This document shows, one piece after another, positions 45,631 through 58,665 of a stretch of DNA of 64,000 nt. Origin of the DNA: Humulus lupulus (lineage: Eukaryota; Streptophyta; Magnoliopsida; Rosales; Cannabaceae); NCBI RefSeq assembly GCF_963169125.1, contig NC_084801.1, positions 112,061,061 to 112,125,060 of the forward strand. The letters are read 5' to 3'. Positions within the stretch are counted from its first letter, which is position 1. Each line of letters opens with the position of its first letter. A program made the translations under genes and the position numbers. Under the pieces are notes generated by a model that did not search any database, had not been told where the DNA came from, and saw only the letters and a program-made list of their open reading frames with translations.

Positions 45631-46146
45631 ATTAGAAGTTTTTAGTGTTTGTTTTATTTATTTTTTATTGTAATAAGTGAAATTGTTTTCCAAATGAATA
45701 AACATGCTATTTGAATATCATGTGTGAGTTCGATTTTATTTTCGCAATCATAATAAATACTAAAATGAATAATGACTAAGTTCGGTGAGGGTGGATACAA
45801 ATCAATGAACCTGGTTTCCTTATTGAGAGTTAGGGGGCCATAGTAGTGGGAACGATTTTACTGATCCCAGCCCTCCCTCAATATGGTTAACTTTGGAACA
45901 AGGATAAGTTTCGAGCCTGAGAATTAAGTCATATAGGATGATTAGAAACACACTTAGAAAATAAAGATGACTTGTTTTTCTAAGTATAGAAACCCGCTCT
46001 AATAATAAATAAAGACCTATATAATTTTTCATAAGAAGTCATAATAAATAGGTCCGAGATATGTTTGTTTAGAATAAGTTTTTTTCCTTAGAGCCTATTA
46101 GGAAAAGTTCTAACATGTTTCTTTCAACTGTTAGAACTCTGCTACG
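45631..46146 (+). other. Non-coding leader between extra ORF and gag (Tekay-p)
   Basis: AT-rich sequence with no supported gene; the minus-strand open frame 45820-46032 appears to be chance. The same interval is conserved in the minus copy (58147-58665). Confidence 0.4.
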
Positions 46147-47294
46147 ATGTCTCTCCGAAGATCCGCACGCACCAAAGGAGAGTACGTGTTACTGCTCGCC
46201 GCAACGCACCGGCACAGCCAGCTGACAACACTGCAGAGATTGCCAGACTGCGACAGCAAGTCGAGGAACTTCTGCAACAACAACGCCAACAGGCTCAATC
46301 TCAGCCTCAGCCTCCGCCACAGCCGCAGCCGCAGCCAATGGCCCCAGCACCCCAACAAGTTGGTCCGTATGGGGGATGGCCTATGACGAACTACGCTCCT
46401 TATCCTGTACAGCACATGGAGCCAGTGTACGAGAGGTTCCGCAAGCAGCACGCTCCGAACTTCGAAGGGACTACGGACCCCTTTGAAGCGGAAGAATGGC
46501 TAAGGAATGTGGAGCTGATCCTAGCCCACATGAACCTCAGTAATGCAGACCGCATATCCTGCATCTCATCTTTGCTCAAGAAAGATGCCAGGATATGGTG
46601 GGACTTGGTCCAGCAATCCCATGATGCTGCCACCATGATGTGGACCCAATTTGTGGAGCTCTTCCACAAGAAGTACTACAATTCAGCGGTACTTGCTACG
46701 AGAGTTGAGGAGTTCACCAATCTGAAGCAAGGGAATTTAACAGTGGTAGAATATGCTCGTCAGTTCAACCGCTTAGCAAAGTTCGCAGCAGAGTTGGTTC
46801 CAACCGACTATCTAAGGGTGAACAAGTTTGTTAGAGGACTCCGACCAAAGATCGAGATGGGGGTGAAGCTAGCAAACCCGGGAAACACTTCATATGCCGA
46901 CGTTCTCGAGACGGAAATTGAAGTAGAAAGGTTGCAGGCCAACGTGAGCAAAGAAGAAGCTAGCAAGCCTGAACCCAGACAGCAGAACCAACCTCAGGCC
47001 AGTCGGAACAACAATCAGCCTGGCAATAGCGGCAACAGTCAGTCCAACAATAACGGTAACGGACAGAAGAGAAGGCATCCCGACAACAAGCAAGCCGACA
47101 ACAATAAAAGGGCACGACCAAATAATGGGGGAAATAGGTCGAGCTACGTGGAATATCCGCCATGTGCCAAATGTTAGAAGAAGCATCCTGGAGAATGCCG
47201 CGCCAACACCCAGGAGTGTTTCAACTGTGGTCAAGAAGGGCATCGTAAAAGAGACTGTCCTCAACAAAAGCCAGAAGGGAAGAAGGACGAAAAG
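46147..47294 (+). pseudogene. Tekay-p gag
   Basis: The probable start is MSLRRSARTK at 46147, but a deletion near 46175 shifts the frame. The main frame resumes as a Gln/Pro-rich N-terminal region followed by the gag domain: FRKQHAPNF, DPFEAEEWLRNVE, IWWDLV, EYARQFNRLAKF and FVRGLRP. A CX2CX4HX4C zinc knuckle CFNCGQEGHRKRDC lies at 47217-47258. A TAG stop at 47175-47177 lies before the knuckle. Gag forms particles and binds element RNA. Confidence 0.9.
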
Positions 47295-48017
47295 ATGGTT
47301 CCTGCTCAGGTTTTTGCTTTAACCCAAGGAGAGGCGGATGCTAGCAACAAGGTGGTCACAGGTCAGGTTTCCATCCTCAATAAATTATATCATGTATTAT
47401 TTGATTCGGGAGCCACTCATTCGTATATTTCGTTAGGAATGATAGATAAACTAGACAAACCTAGTGAAAGATTTAGAACTAGGTTTGCAACCGAGTTGCC
47501 TTCGGGCAAAGTAGTTCTATCATCGCGAATTGTACGAGGCGTACCAATCAAGATTGAGGAAAAGGAACTAGAAGGAGACCTGATAGAGCTGATGATCAAA
47601 GACTTCGACGTCATACTAGGCATGGATTGGCTAGCGCGGCATGGCGCAACGATCGACTGCAGACGCAAGAAGGTGATGTTCGAGACTCCTGATGGCCAGA
47701 AACTGTGCTTCATGGGACAAGCTTCAGGACTACGCACCCCGTTAGTATCATCTCTCAAAGCTCAGAGAATGATGGAGAAAGGATGTCAAGCATTCTTAGC
47801 CAACATCACGAATGTGGAGAAGGAGACATCACTTAAGGTTGGAGATGTTCGAGTCATACAAGAATTTCCAGAAGTATTTCCCGATGACTTGCCAGGATTG
47901 CCGCCAACTAGAGAAATAGACTTCACGATAGAATTAGTACTGGGCACCGAGCCTATCTCTAAGGCACCATACCGGATGGCACCTACGGAACTCAAAGAGT
48001 TAAAGACACAGCTATAA
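47295..48017 (+). pseudogene. Tekay-p protease and RT N-terminus
   Basis: In frame with gag, the sequence shows the protease active site LFDSGATHSYIS (47397 onward) and VILGMDWL near 47610. It runs into the RT N-terminus (FPEVFPDDLPGLPP) and ends at TAA 48015. The minus copy has Gln at this position, so a single C-to-T change explains the stop. Confidence 0.9.
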
Positions 48018-50735
48018 GAACTCCTAGACTTGGGTTTCATTAGGCCAAGCCATTCACCATGGGGAGCTCCGGTACTATTCGTGAAGAAGAAGGACGGAAG
48101 TATGCGCATGTGCATAGACTACCGTGAACTGAATAAAGTAACAATTAAGAACAAATACCCGTTACCTCGGATTGATGATTTGTTTGATCAACTCCGAGGC
48201 GCGACTGTATTTTCTAAGATCGATCTATGGTCCGGGTATCATCAGCTCAAGGTAAAGGGGGAAGATATTCCTAAGACAGCCTTTAGGACTCGTTATGGAC
48301 ATTACGAGTTCTTGGTTATGTCTTTTGGTCTTACTAACGCGCCAGCTGCGTTTATGGACTTAATGAATAGGGTCTTCAAGGACTACTTGGATAAATTCAT
48401 CGTTGTGTTCATCGACGACATTTTAATTTACTCCAAGGATGAAGTGGAGCACGAGGAACACTTGAGGATGATTTTGACGCGATTGAAGGAGCACCAACTC
48501 TACGCGAAGTTCAAGAAATGCGAGTTTTGGCTCTCACAAGTGGCGTTCCTCGGGCACATCATATCGAAAGACGGAGTTGCTGTGGATCCATCAAAGGTAG
48601 AGGCCGTGAAAGATTGGCCTAGACCAAAGAACGCGTCGGAAGTAAGAAGCTTCTTAGGGCTAGCAGGTTACTATAGAAAGTTTGTAGAGGGCTTTTCTAA
48701 GATAGCCACTCCACTCACCAACCTGACTCGGAAGCAACAAAAGTTTAACTGGAATGATAAGTGTGAGGAAAGCTTCCAGTTGCTTAAGGATAAGCTTTGC
48801 TCAACACCAGTACTTAGTGTCCCAACACCCAACGACAAGTTCGTTGTCTACTGTGATGCATCAAAGTTAGGATTGGGATGCGTACTGATGCAAAATGACA
48901 AGGTGATAGCCTACGCCTCACGTCAGTTAAAGGAGTACGAACAACGCTATCCAACTCACGATATGGAGTTGGCAGCGGTGGTCTTTGCGTTAAAAATCTG
49001 GCGCCATTATCTTTACGGAGAACGGTGCGAGATTTATACGGACCACAAAAGTTTAAAATACTTCTTTACTCAGAAGGAGCTTAACATGAGGCAGCGCCGG
49101 TGGTTGGAATTAGTAAAGGATTACGACTGCGAAATCCTATACCACTCGGGAAAAGCAAACGTAGTTGCCGATGCACTTAGCCGAAAAAGTTATGGGAACT
49201 TAGCAGCCTTATCCAGAATAGAAAAGCCGCTACAGCAGGAGCTTATCAGTGCCAGAATAGAAGTGGTTATAGGCAAGCTGGCTAACTTGTCTATCCAATC
49301 GAATCTGCTAGAGGACATACGGATTGGTCAGAGACATGATGGTACACTAGCAACACACATGGATGCAGTCAGAGAGGGCAAGACTACAGAATTCTCAATA
49401 TCCAGTCAAGGTTTATTGAGATATAAGGATCGGGTATGCGTGCCAGACGATCAAAGTATTAAGAAGACGATCCTAGAAGAAGCGCACAACACCCCGTACT
49501 CAGTTCATCCAGGGTCTACCAAGAAGACTCATGACATCAAGGCAGTCTATTGGTGGCCAGGGATGAAGAAGGACATAGCGGAGTATGTATCTAAGTGTCT
49601 GGTATGCCAGCAAGTGAAAGCAGAGCATCAGCGGCCTGCAGGATTATTGCAACCGCTTAGCATACCGGAATGGAAGTGGGACGATATAGCCATGGACTTC
49701 GTGACGGGTCTGCCAAGGACGAATAATCAGCATGATTCTGCTTGGATAGTCATAGATAGACTAACCAAGTCGGCTCATTTTCTGCCTGTTAAGACTTCTT
49801 ATACGGCAGACCAATATGCAGACATCTACATCCAAGAGATTGTACGATTGCATGGAATCCCCAAGACGATAGTATCAGATAGAGGATCAGTGTTTACGTC
49901 AAGATTTTGGAGAAGCTTACAGCAAGCCATGGGTACTAAGTTAAGTCTTAGTACAGCTTTCGATCCTCAGACAGATGGGCAGTCCGAGCGTACGATTCAG
50001 ATTTTAGAGGATATGCTACGCGCATGTGTACTTGACTTTGGAGGATCGTGGAACAAGTACTTACCGCTGATCGAGTTCTCGTACAACAACAGCTACCAGT
50101 CGACGAACGAGATGGCACCTTATGAGTTGCTATATGGAAGAAGGTGCCGATCACCGTTGCACTGGGACGAGGTAGGAGAAAGGCAGCTTCTAGGGCCCGA
50201 AGCTGTTAGACAAGCACAAGAAGCAGTAACGCTTATTAGACAGCGTATGCTTGCTGCTCAAAGTCGACAGAAAAGCTATGCGGATACCAAGCGACGCGAT
50301 GTGGAGTTCCAAGTTGGAGATCAAGTCTTCCTGAAGATATCTCCTATGAAGGGTGTCAAGCGGTTCGGGAAGAAAGGCAAGCTCAGTCCCCGATTCATAG
50401 GTCCTTTTGAGATATTGGACAAAGTGGGACCAGTTGCGTATAGACTAGCCCTACCGCCAACACTAGCCGATAGTCACAACGTCTTCCACATCTCGATGTT
50501 ACGCAAGTATGTGTCAGACCCATCTCACGTCCTCAAGTACGATACCATAGCACTCCAGAAAGACTTAAGTTATGAGGAACGACCGGTTAGCATCCTAGAT
50601 AGAGGGATGAAGCAGTTACGGTCCAAGAGCTTTCTTATAGTCAAAGTCCTATGGAGCAATAGTTCTGAACGCGAGGCAACGTGGGAGTTGGAGGAGGACA
50701 TGCAAGGCCGGTATCCGGAGTTATTTGGTAAGTAA
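48018..50735 (+). CDS. Tekay-p reverse transcriptase, RNase H, integrase and chromodomain
   Basis: A 901-codon open frame (first ATG 48030). [34 protein letters not shown] and catalytic [10 protein letters not shown] (about residues 125-134). RNase [14 protein letters not shown] and [15 protein letters not shown]. Integrase: zinc domain ending [14 protein letters not shown], core [20 protein letters not shown] and the Glu segment [10 protein letters not shown], then [14 protein letters not shown]-terminal chromodomain-like [18 protein letters not shown]. All catalytic residues I can check are present. This domain order and chromodomain place it in the Tekay (Del) chromoviruses. It is not translated as a gag-pol fusion because of the upstream stops. 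Confidence 0.93.
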   Translation, partial: ELLDLGFIRPSHSPWGAPVLFVKKKDGSMRMCIDYRELNKVTIKNKYPLPRIDDLFDQLRGATVFSKIDLWSGYHQLKVKGEDIPKTAFRTRYGHYEFLVMSFGLTNAPAAFMDLMNRVFKDYLDKFIVVFIDDILIYSKDEVEHEEHLRMILTRLKEHQLYAKFKKCEFWLSQVAFLGHIISKDGVAVDPSKVEAVKDWPRPKNASEVRSFLGLAGYYRKFVEGFSKIATPLTNLTRKQQKFNWNDKCEESFQLLKDKLCSTPVLSVPTPNDKFVVYCDASKLGLGCVLMQNDKVIAYASRQLKEYEQRYPTHDMELAAVVFALKIWRHYLYGERCEIYTDHKSLKYFFTQKELNMRQRRWLELVKDYDCEILYHSGKANVVADALSRKSYGNLAALSRIEKPLQQELISARIEVVIGKLANLSIQSNLLEDIRIGQRHDGTLATHMDAVREGKTTEFSISSQGLLRYKDRVCVPDDQSIKKTILEEAHNTPYSVHPGSTKKTHDIKAVYWWPGMKKDIAEYVSKCLVCQQVKAEHQRPAGLLQPLSIPEWKWDDIAMDFVTGLPRTNNQHDSAWIVIDRLTKSAHFLPVKTSYTADQYADIYIQEIVRLHGIPKTIVSDRGSVFTSRFWRSLQQAMGTKLSLSTAFDPQTDGQSERTIQILEDMLRACVLDFGGSWNKYLPLIEFSYNNSYQSTNEMAPYELLYGRRCRSPLHWDEVGERQLLGPEAVRQAQEAVTLIRQRMLAAQSRQKSYADTKRRDVEFQVGDQVFLKISPMKGVKRFGKKGKLSPRFIGPFEILDKVGPVAYRLALPPTLADSHNVFHISMLRKYVSDPSHVLKYDTIALQKDLSYEERPVSILDRGMKQLRSKSFLIVKVLWSNSSEREATWELEEDMQGRYPELFGK

Positions 50736-50758
50736 ATTTCGAGGACGAAATTCTTTTT

Positions 50759-50771
50759 AGTAGGGGAGAAT
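50759..50771 (+). other. Polypurine tract of Tekay-p
   Basis: AGTAGGGGAGAAT directly precedes the 3' LTR start TGTAGAGTCC. The minus copy has the same tract in reverse complement at 53865-53877. Confidence 0.85.
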
Positions 50772-52676
50772 TGTAGAGTCCAAGAACTTTACTTAGCTAA
50801 TTGTTTAGTAGTATTATAGTATGTTTAGTGTTATCTTTGTTACTATAGATTTTTGGGTCAGACCGGGAATTTTTTGGGACACTCATAGTAGTACTTATAG
50901 ATTTTCTAAGTTTAACCTATAGTTTAAGAATATTAAGTATAACCTAAGGTTTGATTAATGTGACTGATATTAAGGATTATATTTACTATATTATAAGGTT
51001 TAGACATCAACCAATAGGATTTTAAGCACATGTTATGAATGGTGATTAAGGATTAAAGATTTTTGAGGATTAAATATAATGAGTAAAGTTTGAATGTTAT
51101 AGGGTCAGTCAGCAGCTTTGAGTACGTTGAGGGCTTAGTCAAGGCTGTTTACTCCATTCAAACTTAGCTAAAAATGTGTAATTTCGTGTTTAAATATTCA
51201 GCGTGTGCCGATATATCGCAGCTATAGGGGGCGATATGTCGCAGCACGTAGATACGGAAAACACGAAACGATGCACGGTCGCCTCGGGCATACTGGCCCA
51301 GGCGATATATCGCCTACAGGGGGCGATATATCGCCTCCTTCAGCATGGATTCAAACTCTTTTGAATTCATTTCCTTTCAGCCATTCAAACTCCTTCAACA
51401 GTCCAGCATCTTTTGAACGAGTCTTCAGCCTCTGCTGAACGATTATTCAAATGATTTTCACCTAAAAAGCCATTATTTTTATTCAAGTAAAATCAAGATA
51501 TTTTCATTCCCAAACTCTATAAATAGGACCTAGTACCCAGCCATTATTCACCATTTGCTCTAAGTTCAGAAGCTGCTAGTGTTAAGTGAGTGTGAGAGTG
51601 TAAACACCTGGTTTGGGGAAAAACTATAAGCTTAAACATCATAAGCTTATCAAACACTTTGGGAAGGGAGTTCTATAGTATTTTGGTGGAGGTTAGATTG
51701 ATCTTGCAAATCTTTGAGGTAAACCCGAAACTTTGTTTCATTTATTTCATGTTATTTCCTTTCTCACAACCTTCTACTCAGTCCCCTAACCTCATTCTTA
51801 TTTTGGTTAGGGAATCCAAGTTCTTAAGCATAGAAGTTGGTAAGTATGTTTTTATGGTTTAGTCTTTCCATCTCTTTCATTTCATCTCCTTTCTTTAGAC
51901 TCACTCTTTCATTATGGTTTTAGGAGTGTTCCAAAAGTCCCAACTCAGTCCATTATATCCCGGTAACTTTGGTAAGGAAAATAGGCTAGAATCAATATGT
52001 TATGTGCTTATGTTATCTATATGTTTTATGTTATTAAATGTGTTATGATATGTATGTATGTTTGTAGGCTTGGGCATATGACCCATATGGCTAACAAGAC
52101 CCCAAATGGGTTATGGGCATATGACCTACTTAGCTAGTAGGACCCCATTAACTCCATGGGCATATGCTTGTTTAGTCTATGGGACCCCAAGAATAATGGC
52201 CATTATAATAAGTGTATGTTATATGTATTATGTTAAGTCTTTATGTTTTCTTATGAAATTATGTATATGACTTTGTGTTAGATTTTCCTTGCTGGGCATT
52301 AGGCTCACTCCTTTCTGTTTATGTGCAGGAAAATAAGCTTTAGAGGCGGTAAGATTCGTGACGCTTGGAGGATGTGTATCGATGGTGAATGGAGTCAAGG
52401 GGCCGAGCGTTATTCGATTCGAGGATGTAGTTTCGGTTTTATGTCTTTTTACATGTATTTTCCGCACTAATTATGTAATGTCTTATTATTTTAAAGTATG
52501 TTTTTGTTTTAAAGACAATGGGATCCCATATCCGTTTTGGTATTTTCTTTGTAAATAACTCTTATTTTGCAAGTTACTCAATATATTATGGTATTTTCGC
52601 AAATGTAAGTTCTTTTAAGGATTTTATGTATAGTTTCGTTAATGGTCCAATTAGTCTAGAGTAGTGGGTCATTACA
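50772..52676 (+). repeat. 3' LTR of Tekay-p
   Basis: TGTAGAGTCC...GGGTCATTACA, followed by the TSD GTTAC. It is nearly identical to the 5' LTR at 43098-45005. Palindromes lie at 51205-51335 and a TATA box at 51518-51526. Confidence 0.97.
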
Positions 52677-52681
52677 GTTAC

Positions 52682-53864
52682 CGGGATATAATGGACTGAG
52701 TTGGGACTTTTTGGAACACTCCTAAAACCATAAGAAAGAGTGAGTCTAAAGAAAGGAGATGAAATGAAAGAGATGGAAAGACTAAACCATTTGAGAAACA
52801 TGCTTACCGAACTTATGTGCTCAAGAACTTAGATTCCCTAACCAAAATGAAGATTAAGGTTAGAGATTGAGTAGAAGACTATGAGAAAGAAAATAACATA
52901 ATACAGAAATGAACTAGAGTTTTGGTTACCTCAAAGACTTGAAAGACCAATCTACACCTCAACTGAAATACTATAAAACCTAACTTCCCAAAGTGTTTGA
53001 TAAGCTTATGATTTTCCCAAACTAGGTGTTTACACTCTCACACTCACTTAACACTAGCAGCTTCTGAACTTAGAGAAAAAGGTGAATAATGGCTGGGTAC
53101 TAGGTCCTATTTATAGAGTTTGGAGATGAAAAGATCTTGATTTTACTTGAATAAAAATAATGGCTTTTCAGGTGAAAATCATTTGAATAATCGTTCAGCA
53201 GAGGCTGAAGACTCGTTCAAAAGATGCTGGACTGTTGAAGGAGTTTGAATGGCTAAAAGGAAAACAATTCAAAAGTGTTTGAAAACATGCTGGTGGAGGC
53301 GATATATCGCCCCCTATAGGCGATATATCGCCTGGACCATTATTCCCAAGGCGACCGTGCATCGATTCGTGTTTTCCGTATCTACGTGCTGCGATATATC
53401 GCCTCCTATAGCTGCGATATATCAGCAGTCGCTGAATATTTAAACACGAAATTACACATTTTTAGCTAAGTTTGAATGGAGTAAACAGCCTTGACTAAGC
53501 CCTCAACGTATTCAAAGCTGCTGACTGACCCTATAACATTCAAACTTTACTCCATATTAAATTTAATCCCCAAAAATACTTAATCCTTACTCACCATTCA
53601 TAACATGTGTTTAAAATCCTATTGGTTGATGTCTAAACCTTATAATATAATAAATATAATCCTTAATATCAGTCACTTTAATCAAACCTTAGGTTATACT
53701 TAATATTCTTAAACTATAGATTAAATTTAGAAAATCTATAAGTACTACTACGAGTGTCCAAATAATTCCCGGTCTGAACCAAAAATCCACAGTTACAAAG
53801 ATAATGCTATAAATACTATCATACTATTATCTATCTTAGCTAAGTAAAGTTCTTGGACTCTACA
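52682..53864 (-). repeat. 3' LTR of Tekay-m, second part
   Basis: Continues the LTR cut at 43097 and ends ...GGACTCTACA at 53864 next to the PPT (53865-53877). It contains reverse-complement copies of the GCGATATATCGC palindromes near 53298-53420 and the minus-strand TATA box near 53108-53117. Open frames here are the LTR frames seen in every copy. Confidence 0.95.
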
Positions 53865-56800
53865 ATTCTCCCCTACTAAAAAGAATTTCGTCCTCGAAAT
53901 TTACTTATCACATAACTCCGGATACCAGCCTTGCATGTCCTCCTCTAACTCCCACGTTGCCTCGCGTTCAGAACTATTGCTCCATAGGACTTTGACTATA
54001 GGAAGGTTCTTAGACCGTAACTACTTCATCCCTCTATCTAGGATGCTAACCGGTCATTCCTCGTAACTTAAGTCTTTCTGGAGCGCTATCGTATCGTACT
54101 TGAGGACGTGAGATGGATCTGACACATATTTGCGTAACATTGAGATGTAAGAGACGTTGTGACTATCGGCTAGTGCTGGCGGTAGGGCTAGTCTATACGC
54201 AACTGTTCCCACTTTGTCCAATATCTAAAAGGACCTATGAATCCGGGACTAAGCTTGCCTTTCTTCCCGAACCGCTTGACACCTTTTATAGGAGATATCT
54301 TCAGGAAGACTTGATCTCCAACTTGGAACTCCACAACGTGTCGCTTGGTATCCGCATAGCTTTTCTGATGGCTTTGAGAAGCAAGCATACGCTGCCTAAT
54401 AAGCGTTACTGCTTCTTGAGCTTGCCTAACAGCTTCGGGCCCTAGAAGCTGCCTTTCTCCTACCTCGTCCCAGTGCAACGGTGATCGGCACCTTCTTCCA
54501 TATAGCAACTCATAAGGTGACATCTCGATCGTCGACTGGTAGCTGTTGTTGTATGAGAACTCGATCAACGGTAAGTACTTGTTCCACGATCCTCCGAAAT
54601 CAAGTATACACGCGCGTAGCATACCTCTAAGATCTGAATCGTACGCTCAAACTGCCCATCTGTCTGAGGATGGAAAGTTGTACTAAGGCTTAACTTAGTA
54701 CCCATATCTCTCTGTAAGTTTCTCCAAAATCTTGACGTAAATACTGATCCTCTATCTGACACTATCGTCTTGGGGATTCCATGCAATCGTAAATCTCTTA
54801 GATGTAGATGTCTGCGTATTGGTCTGCCGTGCATGAAGTTCTAACAGGTAGAAATGAGCCGACTTGGTTAGTCTATCTATTGCTATCCAAGCGGAATCAT
54901 GCTGCTTGTTCGTCTTTAGCATACCACTTCCATTCTGGTATGCTAAGCGGTTGCAATAAACCTGCAGGCCGCTGATGCTCTGCTTTCACTTGCTGGCATA
55001 CCAGACACTTAGATACATACTTCGCTATGTCCTTCTTCATCTCTGGCCACCAATAGACTGCCTTGATGTCACGAGTCATCTTGGTAGACTCTGGATGAAC
55101 TGAGTACGGGGTGTTGTGCGCTTCTTCTAGGATCGTCTTCTTAATACTCTGATCGTCTGGTACGCATACCCGTTCCTTATATCTCAATAAACCTTAACTG
55201 GATATTGAGAAATCTGTAGTCTTGCCTTCTCTGACTGCATCCGTGTGTGCTGCTAGTATGTCGTCATGTCCTTGACCAATTCTTATATCTTCTAACAAAT
55301 TTGATTGGATAGACAGGTTAGCCAGCTTGTCTACAACCACTTCTATTCTGGCACTGATAAGCTCCTGCTGTAGCGGCTTTTCTATTCCGGATAAGACTGC
55401 TAAGTACCCATAGCTTTTCCTACTAAGTGCATCGGCAACTACGTTCGCTATCCCTGGGTGGTATAGGATTTCGCAGTCATAATCCTTGACTAATTCTATC
55501 CACCCGCGCTGCCTCATGTTGAGCTCCTTCTGCGTAAAGAAGTATTTTAAACTCTTGTGGTCCGTATAAATCTCGCACCGTTCTCTGTAAAGATAATGGC
55601 GCCAGATTTGCAACGACCACCGCTTCCAACTCCATATCGTGAGTTGGATAGTGTTGTTCATACTCCTTCAACTGATGTGAGGCGTAGGCTATCACCTTGT
55701 CGTTTTTACATCAACACGCATCCCAATCCTAGCTTTGATGCATCACATTAGACAACGAACTTATCGTCGGGTGTTGGTACACTAAGTACTGGTGCTGAGC
55801 AAAGCTTATCTTTAAGCAACTGGAAACTTTCTTCACACTTATCGTTCCAGTTAAACTTTTGTTGCGTCCGGGTCAGGTTGGTGAGTGGAGTGGCTATCTT
55901 AGAAAAGCCCTCTACAAACTTTCTATAGTAACCTGCTAGCCCTAAGAAGCTGCTTACTTCTGACGCGTTCTTTAGTCTAGGCCAATCCTTCACGGCCTCT
56001 ACCTTCGATGGATCTACTGCAACTCCGTCTTTTGATATGATGTGCCCGAGGAACGCCACTTGTGAAAGCCAAAACTCGCATTTCTTGAACTTGGCGTAAA
56101 GTTTATGCTCCTTCAATCGCGTCAAAATAATCCTTAAATGTTCCTCGTGCTCTACTTCATCCTTGGAGTATACTAAGATATCGTCGATGAATACAACAAC
56201 GAATTTATCTAAGTAATCCTTGAAGACAATATTCATTAAGTCCATAAACGCGGCTGGCGCGTTAGTAGGACCAAAAGACATAACCAAGAACTCGTAGTGT
56301 CCATAACGAGTCCTAAAGGTTGTCTTAGGAATATCTTCTTCTTTTTCCTTGAGCTGGTGATACCCGGATCGTAGATCGATCTTTGAGAATGTCGTCGCAC
56401 CTCGGAGTTGATCAAAAAAATCATCAATCCGAGGTAGCAGGTATTTGTTCTTAATTGTTACTTTATTCAGCTCACGGTAGTCTATGCACATGCGCATACT
56501 TCCGTCCTTCTTCTTCACGAATAGTACCGGAGCTCCCCATGGTGAATGGCTTGGCCTAATGAAACCCAAGTCTAGGAGTTCTTGTAGCTGTGTCTTTAAC
56601 TCCTTGAGTTTCGTAGGTGCCATCCGGTATGGTGCCTTAGAGATAGGCTCGGTGCCCGGTACTAATTCTATCGGGAAGTCTATTTCTCGATTTGGCAGAA
56701 ATCTTGGCAAGTCATTGGGAAATACCTCTGGAAATTCTTGTATAACTCGAACATCTCCATCCTTAAGTGGCGTCTCCCTTTCCACGTTTGTGATGCTGGC

Positions 56801-57306
56801 TAAGAATGCTTGACATCCTTTCTCTATCCTTTGTTGAGCTTTGAGAGATGACACTAACGGGGTGCGTAATCCTGAAGCTTGTCCCATGAAGCATCGTCTC
56901 TGGCCGTCAGGAGTCTTGAACATCACCTTCTTGCGTTTGCTGTCGATCATTGCGCCATGCCGTGCTAGCCGATCCATGCCTAGTATTACATCGAAGTCCT
57001 TGATCACTAGCTCTATCAGGTCTCCTTCTAGTTCTATGTCCTCAATCTTGATCGGTACGCCTCGTACTATTCGTGATGCTAGAACTACTGTGCCCGAAGG
57101 CAACTCGGTTACAAACCTAGTTCTAAATCTTTCACTAGGTTTGTCTAGTTTTTCTATCATTCCTAATGAGATATACGAGTATACTGCTACCAATCAAGCG
57201 ATACTAGAACATGTACTATCGAGGATAGGATCTGACCTGTAAATCCTTGTTACTAGCATGGGTTCCTCCTTGGGTCAAGGCAAAGACTTTGGTCTGGAAC
57301 CATCGT
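53865..57306 (-). pseudogene. Tekay-m protease, reverse transcriptase, RNase H, integrase and chromodomain
   Basis: Minus-strand frames: 55748-57193 (protease end and RT, with [11 protein letters not shown] and [10 protein letters not shown]), 55194-55695 (RNase [16 protein letters not shown]), 54897-55187 (integrase zinc domain, [14 protein letters not shown]), 54565-54834 and 54188-54622 (integrase core and C-terminus), and a chromodomain remnant at 53890-54190. At least five frameshifts separate them. A short deletion near 54830-54900 removes the start of the integrase core (DFVTGLP region), and the DSG active-site loop of the protease at about 57190 is lost. It is inactive. Confidence 0.93.
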
Positions 57307-58146
57307 TTAATCCTTCTTCTCCTTACTAACATTAATCTGAATCATTTCTACTTCTATTACCATTTCTAGAATATTGGCATAGGTAGTGGTTCCTAGGTTT
57401 GCTAACTTAACCCCTAATTCCATCTTTGGTCTAAGTCCTCTGACGAACTTGGTCAACCTCGTAAAGTCGGTTGGGACCAACTCTGGTGCAAACTTGACTA
57501 ATCTGTTGAACTGACGAGCATATTCTTCTATCATTAGCGATGAATGTCAAGGTGTAATACTTCTTGTGGAACAGCTCCTTAAATCTTGTCCATATCATGG
57601 TGGTGACATCGTTAGTCTGGTGAACTAAGTCCCACCATATTTTGGCATCCTTCTTGAGTAATGACGAGACGCAGGATATGCGGTCTGCATTACTGGGATT
57701 CATGTGCGTAAGAATTGGCTTCACATTCCTTAGCCACTCTTCTGCCTCGAAGGGGTCTATAGTCCCTTTGAAGTTTGGAGCGTGCTGCTTGCGGAACCTC
57801 TCATACACTGACTCCATATTCGGTACTGGATGTGGCGCGTAGTTCGTCACTGGCCATCCCCCATATGGACCAACTTGTTGGGATGCTAGGGCCATTTGTT
57901 GTAGCTGCGGCTGCGGTTGCGGTGGAGGCTGAGGCTGAGTCTGCGCCTGTTGACGTTGTTGCTGCAAGAGTTCCTCGACTTGTTGTCGCCGTCTAGCGAT
58001 TTCCGCGATGTTGTCAACTAATGGTGTCGGCGCGTTGCGGCTAGTAGTAGCACGCACTCCTCTTCTGCGAACTGGAGGGCATCATTGGTCGCTGGAACAA
58101 CGTTGGAGGCGTTTCCGTTGATGCGTGCAGATCTTCGGAGTGACAT
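57307..58146 (-). pseudogene. Tekay-m gag
   Basis: Start at 58146 (MSLRRSARIN), with a frameshift near 58080. The main frame 57431-58057 carries RRQQVEELLQQQRQQ, FRKQHAPNF, DPFEAEEWLRNV and IWWDLV, and a shifted frame continues EYARQFNRLVKF. The sequence then jumps to the protease at about 57240, so the C-terminal gag with the zinc knuckle is deleted. Compared with the plus copy, both have lost the frame close to the N-terminus, by different lesions. Confidence 0.9.
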
Positions 58147-58665
58147 CTTCACCAAAAGTTCTAACAGTCGAGAACTTGTTAGAACTTACCCTAATAGGCT
58201 CTAAGGCAAAAACTTATTCTAAAACAAACATATCTCGGACCTATTTATTATGACTTCTTATGAAAAAATTATATAGGTCTTTATTTATTATTAGAGTGGG
58301 TTTCTATACTTAGAAAAATAAGTCATCTTTATTTTCTAAGTGTGTTTCTAATCTTCCTATATGACTTAATTCTCAGGCTCGAAACTTATCTTTGTTCCAA
58401 AGTTAACCATATTGAGGGAGGGCTGGGATCAGTAAAATCGTTCCCACTACTAAGGCCCCCTAACTCTCAATACGAAAACTTAGTTCATTGATTTGTATCC
58501 ACCCTCACTGAACTTGGTCATTATTCATTTTATTTATTACTTATTATGATTGCGAAAATAAAATCAAATTCATACATGATGATAAAATAACATGAAATTA
58601 ATTTGGAAAAATAATTTTCACTTATTACAATCATAAAATAAAGAAATAAACAAAACTAGCTATTC
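58147..58665 (-). other. Non-coding leader between extra ORF and gag (Tekay-m)
   Basis: AT-rich, colinear with 45631-46146 of the plus copy at high identity. No gene is seen. Confidence 0.5.

Larger units (their letters stand above)
43098..52676 (+). mobile_element. Tekay-type chromovirus, plus strand (Tekay-p), nearly intact
   Basis: LTRs 43098-45005 (1908 bp) and 50772-52676 (1905 bp) differ by about 14 substitutions and one 3 bp indel by eye. The TSD GTTAC is perfect (43093-43097 and 52677-52681). The internal region carries PBS, an extra ORF, gag, protease, RT, RNase H, integrase with a chromodomain, and PPT. From 46338 to 50735 the coding region stays in one frame with only two stop codons (47175 and 48015). 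It sits inside the 3' LTR of a relative, so it is the youngest insertion recognised here. Confidence 0.97.
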
